64,000 bases of DNA from Rosistilla oblonga (GTDB lineage: Bacteria; Planctomycetota; Planctomycetia; Pirellulales; Pirellulaceae), in the NCBI RefSeq assembly GCF_007751715.1, contig NZ_CP036292.1, positions 4,471,339-4,535,338 on the forward strand. Reading direction: 5' to 3'. Positions 38,322-46,815 of the stretch are shown piece by piece; the first letter of the stretch is position 1; the number at the start of each line of letters is the position of its first letter. The notes under the pieces were generated by a model, which was given only the letters and a program-made list of their open reading frames with translations, did no database searches and was not told the origin of the DNA. The translations under genes were made by a program, and so were the position numbers.

Positions 38322-40139
38322 CTAGCGTTTCTCAGCCGCAGGCACTGCAGCCAGTCGTCCGTCCTGAGTGGTTCCTGCCAAGTAGTTGTCGATCTGGCTG
38401 GCGGTCTTCAGTTCGTCGAACTTTTCGGCCATCGCGATCCGAGTCTTCTTTTCGGTCAGATCGCGGACCAATTGGTCGCGAACCTGATCGTCCATCTCGG
38501 CAACGATCGGATTCGTTCGGCCCTGACAACGCATGATGATGTAGCGTTCGCCAGTCGCGACGATACCACTCAGCTCACCCGGTTGCAGACGGAACGCTTC
38601 GTCTTCGACAGCTGGTTGACCACCGTGGCGGCGGATTGGCGGAACGCGGCCGAGATTGCTTTGCGAAACAGGCTCGATCGAATACTGTTCTGCCAGCTGG
38701 CCAAAGAACTCTTCGGTCGGATTGGCGCGAGCCATGTCCCAAACCTGTTGAGCACTCTTCTGATCCGACAACACGATCGCCAAGACTTCGACGCGTTCGC
38801 CAAAGTTCGACTGGAAACCCTTTCGCAGATCTTCGTCGCTAATCTTCACCTGGCCGGCAACCATCTTCTTCAAAGCGACCGACGGCCAAACGGCGTCTTG
38901 CATGTATAGTTCTTGGCTAACACCCTGTTCACTGGTCACGTCAGCCAACCACTTCTGCACGTCGGGCTTTCCGTCGGCGGTGACAAAACCGTACGACTCT
39001 GCAGCTCGAGCGACTTCTGCATTCAACTCTTCTTGGGTGATTTGAATATTCATCTTCTTCAGCTCTTGCTCCAACAGCGTGCGATTGATTTCGCCGTCGA
39101 GCACTTCAACGCCATGTCGCTTCAGCGTCTCTGCGATCACTTGAGCCAACGTCAATTGTTGCCCGTTGATCAACGCGGCCGCACCAGGGTACTGCTTACG
39201 CAATTCGGGGTTTGACAAAACGTTGACAACTTGAGCTTGCTGTTGAAGCTTCTGAAACAACTCGGTTCCCGAGACGCGAGTCTTCTGATCGCGAATCCGA
39301 TCGGTGATCTGTTGGCGAATCGCAGCGATCTGCTGGGCTGGTGGATGCATCGCTGGCAGGTGCTTGACGCACTGCAACATGATCCACTGGTCGGCGATCT
39401 GAAACGGAGCGGAGATCTCGTTTGGCTTCAGCGAAAAAGCAACCTTTTCGAACTTGGGGTCGCTGGTGTGGCGATGAACCGGTGGGATCATGCCCCGCAC
39501 GCTTGCACTCGCTTCGTCTTCACTGAAGTCCTTGGCCAACTGACCAAACTGCGCTGGATCAGCCGATGCGCGAGCGTGCAGTTGTTCGGCGACCTGTTGC
39601 TTGCCGACCATGATCATGCGGCACTTCACCGACTCGCCGTATTGGCTGTCGAACGCCTTGTTGAATTCTTCGGGAGTCACCTGAGTCTCTTTGGCGACCA
39701 AGGTTTGCAAGGCGATCATTGGCCAGACGATATCGCGACGATATTCCGACGGTGCGATCTTGCGTTCCTGTTGCAACATTTGCAGATAGCGATCGACCGA
39801 GAGGCCAAACTTGCCAGCGATCCGTTGGATCTCGTCTTCGACGTCTTTGTTGGTGATCGTAATGTTGTGCTGCTTGCAGGCCTGCAGGATCAAATACTTG
39901 TTGACCATGCTTTCGAGAACGTCTTCACCGTGACGTCGCAACGCCTCTTCGCCCAGCATCTTGCGGGACAGCGAGGTTCCGTTGACTACCGCAACCACTT
40001 CGTTTTGCGTAGCCGCTGCTGCGGCAGGCTGTTGCGAAGTTGCAGTGTTAGCAACCGACAGAGCGATTGCCGCGGTGGACGCGAAAACCATGCAGCGGAA
40101 CGCCGCGTGGAGGTGTAATTTTGTTTTCAGGGTCGTCAT
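38322..40139 (-). CDS. Periplasmic peptidyl-prolyl isomerase with duplicated SurA-N/parvulin units
   Basis: The 605-residue protein starts at MTTLKTKLHLHAAF. It has a hydrophobic signal segment (about residues 14-32) and a Gln/Ala-rich linker. Two homologous halves follow. Each has a SurA-like helical part (VVAVVNGTSLSRKMLGEEAL; AALINGQQLTLAQVIAE) and a PpiC-like domain (FGQLAKDFSEDEASASVRGM; FFGQLAEQYSIEPVSQSNLG, each ending near an IIMRC- or IMLQC-type strand). This duplication gives a longer protein than SurA (about 430). It should act as a periplasmic folding factor for envelope proteins. An AAGGAG site 7 bases before the ATG fixes the start. Confidence 0.9.
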   Translation of the reverse strand: MTTLKTKLHLHAAFRCMVFASTAAIALSVANTATSQQPAAAAATQNEVVAVVNGTSLSRKMLGEEALRRHGEDVLESMVNKYLILQACKQHNITITNKDVEDEIQRIAGKFGLSVDRYLQMLQQERKIAPSEYRRDIVWPMIALQTLVAKETQVTPEEFNKAFDSQYGESVKCRMIMVGKQQVAEQLHARASADPAQFGQLAKDFSEDEASASVRGMIPPVHRHTSDPKFEKVAFSLKPNEISAPFQIADQWIMLQCVKHLPAMHPPAQQIAAIRQQITDRIRDQKTRVSGTELFQKLQQQAQVVNVLSNPELRKQYPGAAALINGQQLTLAQVIAETLKRHGVEVLDGEINRTLLEQELKKMNIQITQEELNAEVARAAESYGFVTADGKPDVQKWLADVTSEQGVSQELYMQDAVWPSVALKKMVAGQVKISDEDLRKGFQSNFGERVEVLAIVLSDQKSAQQVWDMARANPTEEFFGQLAEQYSIEPVSQSNLGRVPPIRRHGGQPAVEDEAFRLQPGELSGIVATGERYIIMRCQGRTNPIVAEMDDQVRDQLVRDLTEKKTRIAMAEKFDELKTASQIDNYLAGTTQDGRLAAVPAAEKR

Positions 40140-40440
40140 CTGGCCTCTCCTTAAACCATCGAGCGACATTGAATCGAAATCCTTCGTTCGGCTGAACACA
40201 AGCTCGGACTGCTCAGGCGACAGCGGGAGATTAGAAAAAAAGTTCGTTTTGGCTCAAGACCAACTTCCGAAAAGTCGACAGCATTTGCCCGGAAGCTGGC
40301 CCGTGGGAAAAAAAGCTTCTCCAATTCGCCGTTCCATCTGGACACGCAAGCCCGCCGATCGTTAACGTCGAGGTCGTTGCCAGGCTCTCGCAGTATGGCC
40401 TGACTTGCTCGATCTAAATCTTGCCAAAGGGAATTAGGCA
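40140..40440. other. Intergenic region between the parvulin gene and a small hypothetical gene
   Basis: About 300 bases lie between divergent genes, holding the ribosome site noted above and presumably both promoters. No RNA gene or repeat was seen. Confidence 0.5.
40147..40152 (-). promoter_or_regulatory. Strong ribosome binding site of the parvulin gene
   Basis: AAGGAG on the minus strand lies 7 bases upstream of the ATG at 40139. It decides this start over in-frame upstream codons near 40199. Confidence 0.7.
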
Positions 40441-40689
40441 ATGGTCAACGTAAACTTCTTCGATTGGATGCGTCAGGGTGTTAAGCAATCGGTGCTGCTT
40501 GGTGTCAGCGACGCGATTGAAACAATGGGAACACCAGCGGAAACCGAGACGATGGATCCCGATATCCTGGCGTTCCTGAAAAGCGACAGCGATACGGAAA
40601 CCAAACGCGTCGGTGCTCGCAGCCAACGCGGTGGCGCTCGCAAGCGATTGGGAAAATCGCTGAACGATCTCGACCCGGCAAAAAGCTAG
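40441..40689 (+). CDS. Small hypothetical protein
   Basis: The 82-residue protein has an amphipathic N-terminal part (MVNVNFFDWMRQGVKQSVLLGVSDA), an acidic middle (DPDILAFLKSDSDTE) and a basic C-terminus (GARSQRGGARKRLGKSL). Its codon use and ATG fit a real gene, and a hairpin follows directly at its stop codon. No known family was recognised. It could bind nucleic acid with its basic tail, but nothing proves this. Confidence 0.65.
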   Translation: MVNVNFFDWMRQGVKQSVLLGVSDAIETMGTPAETETMDPDILAFLKSDSDTETKRVGARSQRGGARKRLGKSLNDLDPAKS

Positions 40690-40708
40690 TTCTGCAAATC
40701 GCAGAACT
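40688..40708. terminator. Hairpin terminator between convergent genes
   Basis: AGTTCTGC and GCAGAACT form a perfect 8-bp stem with a 5-base loop, beginning inside the stop codon of the small plus-strand gene. On the minus strand it is followed by AGCTTTTTG, so it can terminate the class V aminotransferase transcript. On the plus strand TAATTAA follows. Confidence 0.65.
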
Positions 40709-40748
40709 TAATTAAGAACGCGGCGACGCTGGCGAAAGCCCACGCGGA

Positions 40749-41948
40749 TCAAGCCGACGGCATCGCGCGTGCCTCTTCGACGACACGGATTAGGCGGTCG
40801 AGATCCTGGTCGTCGTTGTAGACGTGAACGCTGGCACGCACGCCGCCGCCGCGACAGCTGAGTACAACGTCCTGCTGCAAGCCGATGTTGCGGACCTCGG
40901 CGGGCGACACCCCGGGAACATCGAACACGACGATGCTGCTGCGATTTCCGCCCGACCAACGGTTCAAGACCGTTGCCCCCGCTCTCTCCAATCGCTGGAT
41001 CAACGTCTCCGCCGTCTCTAAGACTCGGTTTGCGATCGCGTCCTGACCATGTGCCTCGATGACTTTTTCGAACATCGCTGCGCTTTCGGCGAGTGCCAGC
41101 AGGCCGACCATGTTCGCCGATCCGGCTTCGAAACGAGCCGCCTCGGGACGCAGGTTCAGCTGAGCATTCTGAAAGTCGGCGGCGTTGCGGACGCTGTGCC
41201 ACCCAACGTGCGTACACCGCAGAAGATCTAAGTGCTCGCTGCGGATGTAAGCAAATCCCGCCCCTTCGGGACCAAGCATCCATTTATGTCCGTCGGCAGC
41301 GAGGAAATCGATCGGCGTTTTGGCGACATCGATCGGGTAGATCCCCATCGCTTGGATCGCGTCGACAAACAGCAGTGCCCCGCGGGAATGGACTAATTCG
41401 GCGAGGGCATCGAGATCGACGCGGTAGCCCGAGGCATATCCGACCCAGCTGATCGCCACGATTCGGGTGCGGTCATCGATCTGAGCCGCTATCGCGTCGA
41501 GCGAGACTTCGCCGCCGGGACACTCGACCGTCCGCACCTCCACGCCTTTCGACTTTTGGTTGTCCCAAGGGAGCCGATTCGAAGGGAATTCGCCAGCAAA
41601 AGTGACGACATTGTCCCCCGATTTCCAGGGAAAACCTTCGGCGACCAGGTTGATCCCGTGCGAGGTGTTGGGAATCATCGCGATTTCCGTGGCCGACGCG
41701 CCGATCCAACGAGCTACTTGGCTGCGGAACGACTCCACCCCTTTGGACCAATAGGGCCACAGCGTGGTGGCTGTCTGAGCCGCCTCGTCGGCAAAGGCGA
41801 TCATTCGCAATTGAGCCGGTTCGGAAAGGGGAGCTACCGCGGCATGATCGAAGTAGGCCCACCGCAAAGCGATCGGCATCTGGGCTCGCCACCACTGCCA
41901 AGGGGCACTTTGGAGCGAATTGGGGTCGGATTCAGGTTGGTTTGACAT
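40749..41948 (-). CDS. Class V aminotransferase (cysteine desulfurase-like)
   Basis: The 399-residue PLP enzyme is of the SufS/CsdA and isopenicillin-N-epimerase-like group. The PLP lysine is Lys222 in AADGHKWMLGPEGAGFAYI. Other matches are MIPNTSHGINLVAEGFPWKSGDNVV, the HSRGALLFVDAIQAMGIYP Asp-containing strand, and the C-terminal SCRGGGVRASVHVYNDDQD, typical of the family end. The active-site Cys of group II desulfurases was not identified with certainty; the SCRGG position is the only candidate near the expected place. Its role, in sulfur transfer or amino acid metabolism, stays open. Confidence 0.88.
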   Translation of the reverse strand: MSNQPESDPNSLQSAPWQWWRAQMPIALRWAYFDHAAVAPLSEPAQLRMIAFADEAAQTATTLWPYWSKGVESFRSQVARWIGASATEIAMIPNTSHGINLVAEGFPWKSGDNVVTFAGEFPSNRLPWDNQKSKGVEVRTVECPGGEVSLDAIAAQIDDRTRIVAISWVGYASGYRVDLDALAELVHSRGALLFVDAIQAMGIYPIDVAKTPIDFLAADGHKWMLGPEGAGFAYIRSEHLDLLRCTHVGWHSVRNAADFQNAQLNLRPEAARFEAGSANMVGLLALAESAAMFEKVIEAHGQDAIANRVLETAETLIQRLERAGATVLNRWSGGNRSSIVVFDVPGVSPAEVRNIGLQQDVVLSCRGGGVRASVHVYNDDQDLDRLIRVVEEARAMPSA

Positions 41949-42096
41949 GCATAATCACTAAAATACGAGCGACTTGAAGAACGTCCAAAGATTCGTGCCA
42001 TTCGGCTTGGGTGAAACACTTTTCTTTAACTATACTGATGCACTTGGCTTCCCAACATGCACGTCAGTACCGCGATATACAAGCCGAGGATCGTTG

Positions 42097-42300
42097 ATGC
42101 CCAAGGCACTTTGCCTAACCAGCCTTGTGGTGGCTGCTCTGTTATTCATCCTATTCGCCTCCGACTTTGGAATGAGTATGGCAGGTATGGACGATGTTGC
42201 GCCCTTCCAAGGGGCCAGCATGATGATGGACATCGCCTTTTTAATACTTAGTGTAACCCTAGGCATACTTAGCTGGATAACGTTTCGCGAGCAGGTTTAA
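42097..42300 (+). CDS. Small membrane protein
   Basis: The 67-residue protein has two predicted membrane helices (ALCLTSLVVAALLFILFA and MDIAFLILSVTLGILSWITF) joined by a Met-rich acidic loop (DFGMSMAGMDDVAPFQGAS). The ATG at 42097 is preceded by GAGG about 7 bases upstream. An in-frame start at 41974 would add a poor N-terminus. No family was recognised. Confidence 0.6.
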   Translation: MPKALCLTSLVVAALLFILFASDFGMSMAGMDDVAPFQGASMMMDIAFLILSVTLGILSWITFREQV

Positions 42301-42387
42301 CTGAGCGCGACCGGTCTGCGCCGCTGGATCTCTCGAGGATCGCGGTGCATTAAGACCGCTATATCCGTATAGCTGCATCTATAAAGA

Positions 42388-42419
42388 AAGAGGGCCGAAG
42401 CAATTGCTCCGGCCCTCTT
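42388..42419. terminator. Strong palindromic terminator downstream of the YTV-repeat gene
   Basis: AAGAGGGCC and GGCCCTCTT form a 9-bp stem around an inner AGCAATTGCT palindrome. On the minus strand it is followed by TCTTTAT, fitting termination of the YTV gene, whose stop is 40 bases away. It may work in both directions for the small membrane gene. Confidence 0.8.
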
Positions 42420-42459
42420 GTCGTTTCGTCAGCAGACCTCAAGCGGTCCGGTCAACGTT

Positions 42460-44100
42460 TTAGCATCCGCATCCGCTGTTGCAGCACGATGGTGCTGGGC
42501 AGCAAACTTGAACTGGAACTTGCTTGCAGATCGTTCGTGGAACGCAGCGAGTGACGGTGTAAGGTTCGCAAACCTTTTCGCACTTCGGTACGCAGATCGT
42601 CTTGGTGTAGCATTCCTTCTGCATTGTGGTGCAGCAAACGGTCTTGGTGCGGCACTCGGGAACCATTCGGCAGACCTTGTAGCAAACAGTCTTGGTGCGT
42701 GGTTCGCAAACCATGCGGCAGACAGTGTAGGTGCAGGTCTTTTGACGTGGTTCGCAAACCATGCGGCAGACGGTGTAGTTGCAAGTCTTCTGACGTTGTT
42801 CGCAAACCATACGGCAGACGGTGTAGTTGCAAGTCTTCTGACGTTGTTCGCAGACCATGCGGCAGACCTTGTAGCAAACAGTCTTTTGGCGTGGTTCGCA
42901 AACCATGCGGCAGACAGTGTAGGTGCAGGTCTTTTGGCGTGGTTCGCAAACCATACGGCAGACGGTGTAGTTGCAAACCTTGGTGCGGCATTCAGGAACG
43001 CGACGGCAAACCGTGTAGCAAACTTCCTTGGTGCGGCATTCAGGTACTTGGCGGCAAACGGTGTAAGGAACTTCAACCGTGTAGCATTCGCGGCGGTAGC
43101 GAGTGCAGGTGATTTCCTTGGTTTCGCAAGTTGGGTGCCAAACCTTCTTTGTGCAAACACGAGGAGCACATTGGTAGGTTTCAGTGCGGCAGCAACCTGG
43201 AGTGTAAACGTTCTTGCATTGGCAAGGATCCCAAGTGCAGGTGCCTGGTTCGCGGATTACTCGAGTGCGAGTTGGGCCTGGAACTTCGTAGGTCTGAGTT
43301 TCCCAGTGACCGCCACGAACTTGGATCGTGCGAGTGTAGGTCTCAGGAACCATGCGGCTCTTGGTGACCGTGCGAGTGCGTTGCTCACGAACGGTGTTGT
43401 AAACGGTGTAGTTTACAGTCCGTGTCTTCTGCTCTTGAACGTTACGATAAACGGTGTAGTTGATCGTACGTTGCTTCGTCTCGTACACAGGCTTTTGGAC
43501 TGTGTAGTTGATGACGCGAGTCTTGGTTTCGTACACAGGCTTCTTGACTGTGTAGTTGATGACGCGGGTCTTGGTCTCGTACACAGGCTTCTTGACTGTG
43601 TAGTTGATGACGCGAGTCTTGGTTTCGTACACAGGCTTTTGAACTGTGTAGTTGATGACGCGGGTCTTGGTCTCGTACACAGGCTTTTGAACCGTGTAGT
43701 TGATGACGCGGGTCTTGGTCTCGTACACAGGCTTTTTGACCGTGTAGTTGATCTGCTTGGTGCGAGTTTCATACACAGGCTTCATGACCGTGTACTGAAC
43801 TTCTTTCTGTGTTGTCACAGGCACCATGCGAGTCGCTTGGACTTCACGTTGTTCGGTGCTGCGAACGTACCGCGTGCGGTAACGGGTCTCTTGGACCTGT
43901 TCGTACACGGTTTCGCGAACGGTTTTCATCACGGTGTGCGTTCCGCAACCTCCGGATGCTGCCGGAGCAACATCCGATGCGCTGGCACAACCGCCACAAT
44001 CTTGGTAGCTGATAGCGTTACAATACGCCGCATCAGCCGACTTTGCCGAACCAACAGCCAACATGGCTGCGATCGCTGGCAGAAGCATTAGCTTTCTCAT
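42460..44100 (-). CDS. Secreted YTV-repeat, cysteine-rich protein
   Basis: The 546-residue protein begins with a signal peptide (MRKLMLLPAIAAMLAVGSA). A GAGGAG site 8 bases before the ATG fixes this start over longer frames. Residues about 103-253 hold about nine tandem 16-residue units of the form NYTVQKPVYETKTRVI, free of cysteine. Residues about 330-513 hold a second array with the same 16-residue period but Cys-rich (CNYTVCRMVCEQRQKT). A tail of CCPAPSCCNSGCGC ends the protein. YTV repeats are a planctomycete family. The many Cys suggest disulfide cross-linking in the envelope, which is inferred. Confidence 0.93.
   Translation of the reverse strand: MRKLMLLPAIAAMLAVGSAKSADAAYCNAISYQDCGGCASASDVAPAASGGCGTHTVMKTVRETVYEQVQETRYRTRYVRSTEQREVQATRMVPVTTQKEVQYTVMKPVYETRTKQINYTVKKPVYETKTRVINYTVQKPVYETKTRVINYTVQKPVYETKTRVINYTVKKPVYETKTRVINYTVKKPVYETKTRVINYTVQKPVYETKQRTINYTVYRNVQEQKTRTVNYTVYNTVREQRTRTVTKSRMVPETYTRTIQVRGGHWETQTYEVPGPTRTRVIREPGTCTWDPCQCKNVYTPGCCRTETYQCAPRVCTKKVWHPTCETKEITCTRYRRECYTVEVPYTVCRQVPECRTKEVCYTVCRRVPECRTKVCNYTVCRMVCEPRQKTCTYTVCRMVCEPRQKTVCYKVCRMVCEQRQKTCNYTVCRMVCEQRQKTCNYTVCRMVCEPRQKTCTYTVCRMVCEPRTKTVCYKVCRMVPECRTKTVCCTTMQKECYTKTICVPKCEKVCEPYTVTRCVPRTICKQVPVQVCCPAPSCCNSGCGC
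43477..43776. repeat. Tandem 48-bp repeats inside the YTV gene
   Basis: About six 48-base units encode the cysteine-free YTV array and differ by only one to a few bases (for example GACGCGAGTC against GACGCGGGTC). There are no unique spacers, so this is not a CRISPR array. The similarity of the units suggests recent expansion or homogenisation. Confidence 0.85.
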
Positions 44101-44551
44101 TTCCCACTCTCCTCGGATCTTGCTTAACGGAAACCTTGCTGGATATACGCTTGAATCTGGTCTGCTCGAGATCGGTCTCGCCACAAATTGCGGGGAAAGA
44201 AGCAAACCATTGGCAACATTGAGACGCGACCCAATCGTGGCAAAATAGCCAGGTAGGGTAGACCGCTCTCGGTGCATCAATTTCATCGACTGCGAAACAA
44301 AGGTGGGATAGAGAAAGCGTGATGCAAAGTAAATTTAGCCGGTTTGCGTAGTTTGCCTGGTTCATCCCTTGCGAGATATAACGGTTGTGATGGTTATTTA
44401 ACGCACCGATTGTTGCTTCGGGCCAACACGCGTTGTTCAAACGCAATCACCTAACCGTTAGAATCGGTACCAGGTATCCTCTGGTTGTGGAGCGACGTTT
44501 CTGTAGCCAGCAACCCTTAACGGATCTCCACGCAACCGCATCCGGGAATCT
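44101..44551. other. Intergenic region between the YTV gene and rex
   Basis: About 450 bases, relatively AT-rich, between divergent genes. It must carry the promoters of both. No gene was recognised. A TTGTGA sequence near 44385 is only half of a possible Rex operator. Confidence 0.5.
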
Positions 44552-45235
44552 ATGGCTGCTGAACCTACCCAAGGCGATAGTTCACAAGAACTGCCGTCGG
44601 GCATTGCAATCAATTCCTCAATCCCGCCAGCAACTGTGGCGAGATTGATCCTCTATGCGCGCGAACTGAGCCGTTTGCGACGCGAGGGGGAATCGCACGT
44701 CAGCAGCAAGTTGTTGGGCCAGTTGTTGTCGGTCAGCGATGCTGTCGTCCGCCGCGACGTCAACCATCTCGGATCCATGGGGCAGCGCGGTGTCGGCTAT
44801 GAGATCGGCCCATTGATTGGCCAGATCCGCCAGACGATGGGGACCAACCTTTCCTGGAAGGTTGCGCTGATCGGAGCGGGCAGCTTGGGGAACGCCCTGA
44901 TGCGATACCGCGGCTTCGACGAACAGGGCTTCCAATTGGTAGCCGCCTTCGATACCGATCCGGCGATCTGTTCCCGCAACATCGGGGGGATCCCGGTCCT
45001 GCCGCTGGAGCAGCTCGAGTCGACGATCGTCGCCGAAGCCGTTTCGCTAGCAATATTGGCGGTCCCTGTCGACGCAGCCGATGCGGTCGCCAAACGCTTG
45101 GCCGCCTCGGGAGTCGTCGGAATCTTAAACTTTGCTCCCCGAACACTGCCAAAGTTTCCCGGCGTCTGCGTCGTCAACGTCGACCTCGCCAGCGAGCTGC
45201 AACAGCTCTCTTTTGCTGTCGTCAGCCAAAAATAG
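44552..45235 (+). CDS. rex: Redox-sensing transcriptional repressor Rex
   Basis: Rex binds operators when the NADH/NAD+ ratio is low and releases them as NADH rises, controlling fermentative and respiratory genes. The 227-residue protein has the N-terminal winged helix (PATVARLILYARELSRL, SSKLLGQLLSVSDAVVRRDV). The Rossmann domain has ALIGAGSLGNALMRYRGF, followed by the FDTDPAICSRNIGGIPVLPL and NFAPRTLPKFPGVCVVNVDLASELQQLSF segments, which are diagnostic. The common GxGNLG motif reads GAGSLG. Its targets cannot be told; the divergent YTV gene is one candidate only by position. Confidence 0.93.
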   Translation: MAAEPTQGDSSQELPSGIAINSSIPPATVARLILYARELSRLRREGESHVSSKLLGQLLSVSDAVVRRDVNHLGSMGQRGVGYEIGPLIGQIRQTMGTNLSWKVALIGAGSLGNALMRYRGFDEQGFQLVAAFDTDPAICSRNIGGIPVLPLEQLESTIVAEAVSLAILAVPVDAADAVAKRLAASGVVGILNFAPRTLPKFPGVCVVNVDLASELQQLSFAVVSQK

Positions 45236-45370
45236 AAACGGGTTTGGCTAACCGCTGCGTTGATCAAACCGCTGCGGGCCCCTCCGGAAAACGCCTACTG
45301 CGAATTTTTCGCCCCCTCTGTTCACTGAGGAGCTATGTTTCAGGGGACGCAACCTAGTTTCGCTAGTAAA

Positions 45371-45374
45371 GGAG
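45371..45374 (+). promoter_or_regulatory. Ribosome binding site supporting a GTG start
   Basis: GGAG, preceded by AAA, lies 7 bases before the GTG at 45382 and supports it as the start of the glycosyltransferase. Confidence 0.6.
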
Positions 45375-45381
45375 CCAAGCA

Positions 45382-46599
45382 GTGGCCAACGACGTATTAA
45401 TCGACGAACACACTCACCAGGCAACGATTGCCACCCCGCATACCGATCCCGCCAGCGGTTCGCAAACCAAAGCCGGATCGCGACGGTCGAGTCGCGTTTT
45501 GCGGGTGCTGCACGTCGTCAATGGCCAGCATTTTTCAGGCGCCGAGCGTGTCCAGACCCACCTGGCTCGCTGCCTTCCCGAGAACGGCATCACCGCCGAT
45601 TTTGCTCTGCTGACGCCCGATCGCTTCCCCAAACACTTCGATGTCGAATCGAGCCAATTGTTCGACATGAAGATGCGAAATCGCTGGGATATCGGTGCGG
45701 CGCGGCGAGTCGCCAAACTGGCTCGCGATGGCAATTACCAACTGTTGCACGCCCACACACCTCGGTCGGCGATGATCGCCGCATACGCTTCGCGTCAGGC
45801 GCGGCGACCTTGGGTCTACCATGTCCACAGCCCCGCCGCCGCCGATTCGACGCGTCCGATCCAAAACCGGATCAACGCGATGACCGAGCGATTTTGCCTG
45901 CTGTCGACATCCCATCAGATTGCGGTTTCCAACAGCTTGCGGGACCACACGATCGCCAGCGGCTTCGACCCGTCGGCCGTGACGACAGTCCACAACGGTG
46001 TCCCGATGATTCGTCCGCCGCGGACGGAATTCCCGCAGGTCGGCGGCGTCTGGACGCTTGGCATCGTCGCTCTCCATCGCCCGCGCAAGGGTCTCGAAAC
46101 CTTGCTCGACGCACAACGAATCGTCCGCGACGCCGGCTTCGATGTCCGTTTGCGATGCGTTGGCCCATTCGAAACACCAGCCTACGAAGCGAGCATCCGG
46201 TCCAGGATCGACCAATTGCAACTGGGGCCCGACGTCGAATTCACCGGCTTTGTCGACGACATTCCCGCCGCCCTGGCAAAGTTGGACGCGATGGTCCTGC
46301 CGAGCTTGTTTGGCGAGGGCCTGCCGATGGTTGTGCTCGAAGCGATGGCCGCCGCAGTGCCGGTGATCGCGACTCGTGTCGAAGGAACTCCCGAAGCGAT
46401 CAGCCACGACAGCGAAGGCCTTCTGGCTGAAGCTGGCAATCCAGTCGACCTGGCTGCTCAGATCCAACGGTTGGTTAGCGGAGAGGTCTCGTGGCATGAC
46501 CTGGCCGAAGCCGCCGCTGCTCGCCACGCTGCGGAGTTCTCCGACGTCGCGATGGCCCGCGGCGTAGCCGATGTCTATCGCAAAGTCATCGACGGTTAG
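45382..46599 (+). CDS. Glycosyltransferase family 4 protein
   Basis: The 405-residue GT-B enzyme has an N-terminal acceptor domain (RVLRVLHVVNGQHFSGAERV, LLHAHTPRSAMIAAYASR). Its C-terminal donor domain has LGIVALHRPRKGLETLLDA, FTGFVDDIPAALAKLDAMVLPS, then FGEGLPMVVLEAMAAAVPVI, the EX7E nucleotide-sugar motif. It should transfer a sugar onto a lipid or polysaccharide precursor; donor and acceptor are unknown. The start is a GTG with a good ribosome site. A 15-20 residue disordered N-terminus precedes the fold. No other polysaccharide genes are close by. Confidence 0.9.
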   Translation: MANDVLIDEHTHQATIATPHTDPASGSQTKAGSRRSSRVLRVLHVVNGQHFSGAERVQTHLARCLPENGITADFALLTPDRFPKHFDVESSQLFDMKMRNRWDIGAARRVAKLARDGNYQLLHAHTPRSAMIAAYASRQARRPWVYHVHSPAAADSTRPIQNRINAMTERFCLLSTSHQIAVSNSLRDHTIASGFDPSAVTTVHNGVPMIRPPRTEFPQVGGVWTLGIVALHRPRKGLETLLDAQRIVRDAGFDVRLRCVGPFETPAYEASIRSRIDQLQLGPDVEFTGFVDDIPAALAKLDAMVLPSLFGEGLPMVVLEAMAAAVPVIATRVEGTPEAISHDSEGLLAEAGNPVDLAAQIQRLVSGEVSWHDLAEAAAARHAAEFSDVAMARGVADVYRKVIDG

Positions 46600-46619
46600 C
46601 TGCCGAAGAAAACGCACCG

Positions 46620-46643
46620 CGCGATAAGGTCTGTATTATCGCG
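46620..46643 (+). repeat. Perfect 8-bp inverted repeat after the glycosyltransferase gene
   Basis: CGCGATAA and TTATCGCG flank an 8-base spacer, 20 bases after the stop codon. No T-run follows. It could be a hairpin in the transcript or a dyad operator for the DUF2752 gene downstream. Confidence 0.45.
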
Positions 46644-46815
46644 AGCGTGGGAGCTCCCTTTCCATGTCGCCTACCGGAATCAAGCCGGATAGCGACATGA
46701 TACAATCGGTTTTGGTGTTGCCGCTTCTTGCCGCCGTTTTGGCATGGCGACATCTGCTAACAACCACGCCAACTGTCCCGCAAAACCGACGAAGTGCCGC
46801 CCGCACGGTTTCCCA

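Noticed and set aside
43477-43776. Regular 48-bp repeats, considered as a CRISPR array
   Set aside because: The units are contiguous, coding and without spacers; no cas gene is present.
42418-44091. Long open frame of 557 codons on the plus strand across the YTV gene
   Set aside because: It is antisense to a clear secreted repeat protein. The openness comes from the repeated codons; its own product has no start context or family features.
44380-44405. Possible Rex operator upstream of rex (TTGTGA followed by TTTAACG)
   Set aside because: Only one half resembles the known dyad TTGTGAA-N4-TTCACAA; the second half does not match.
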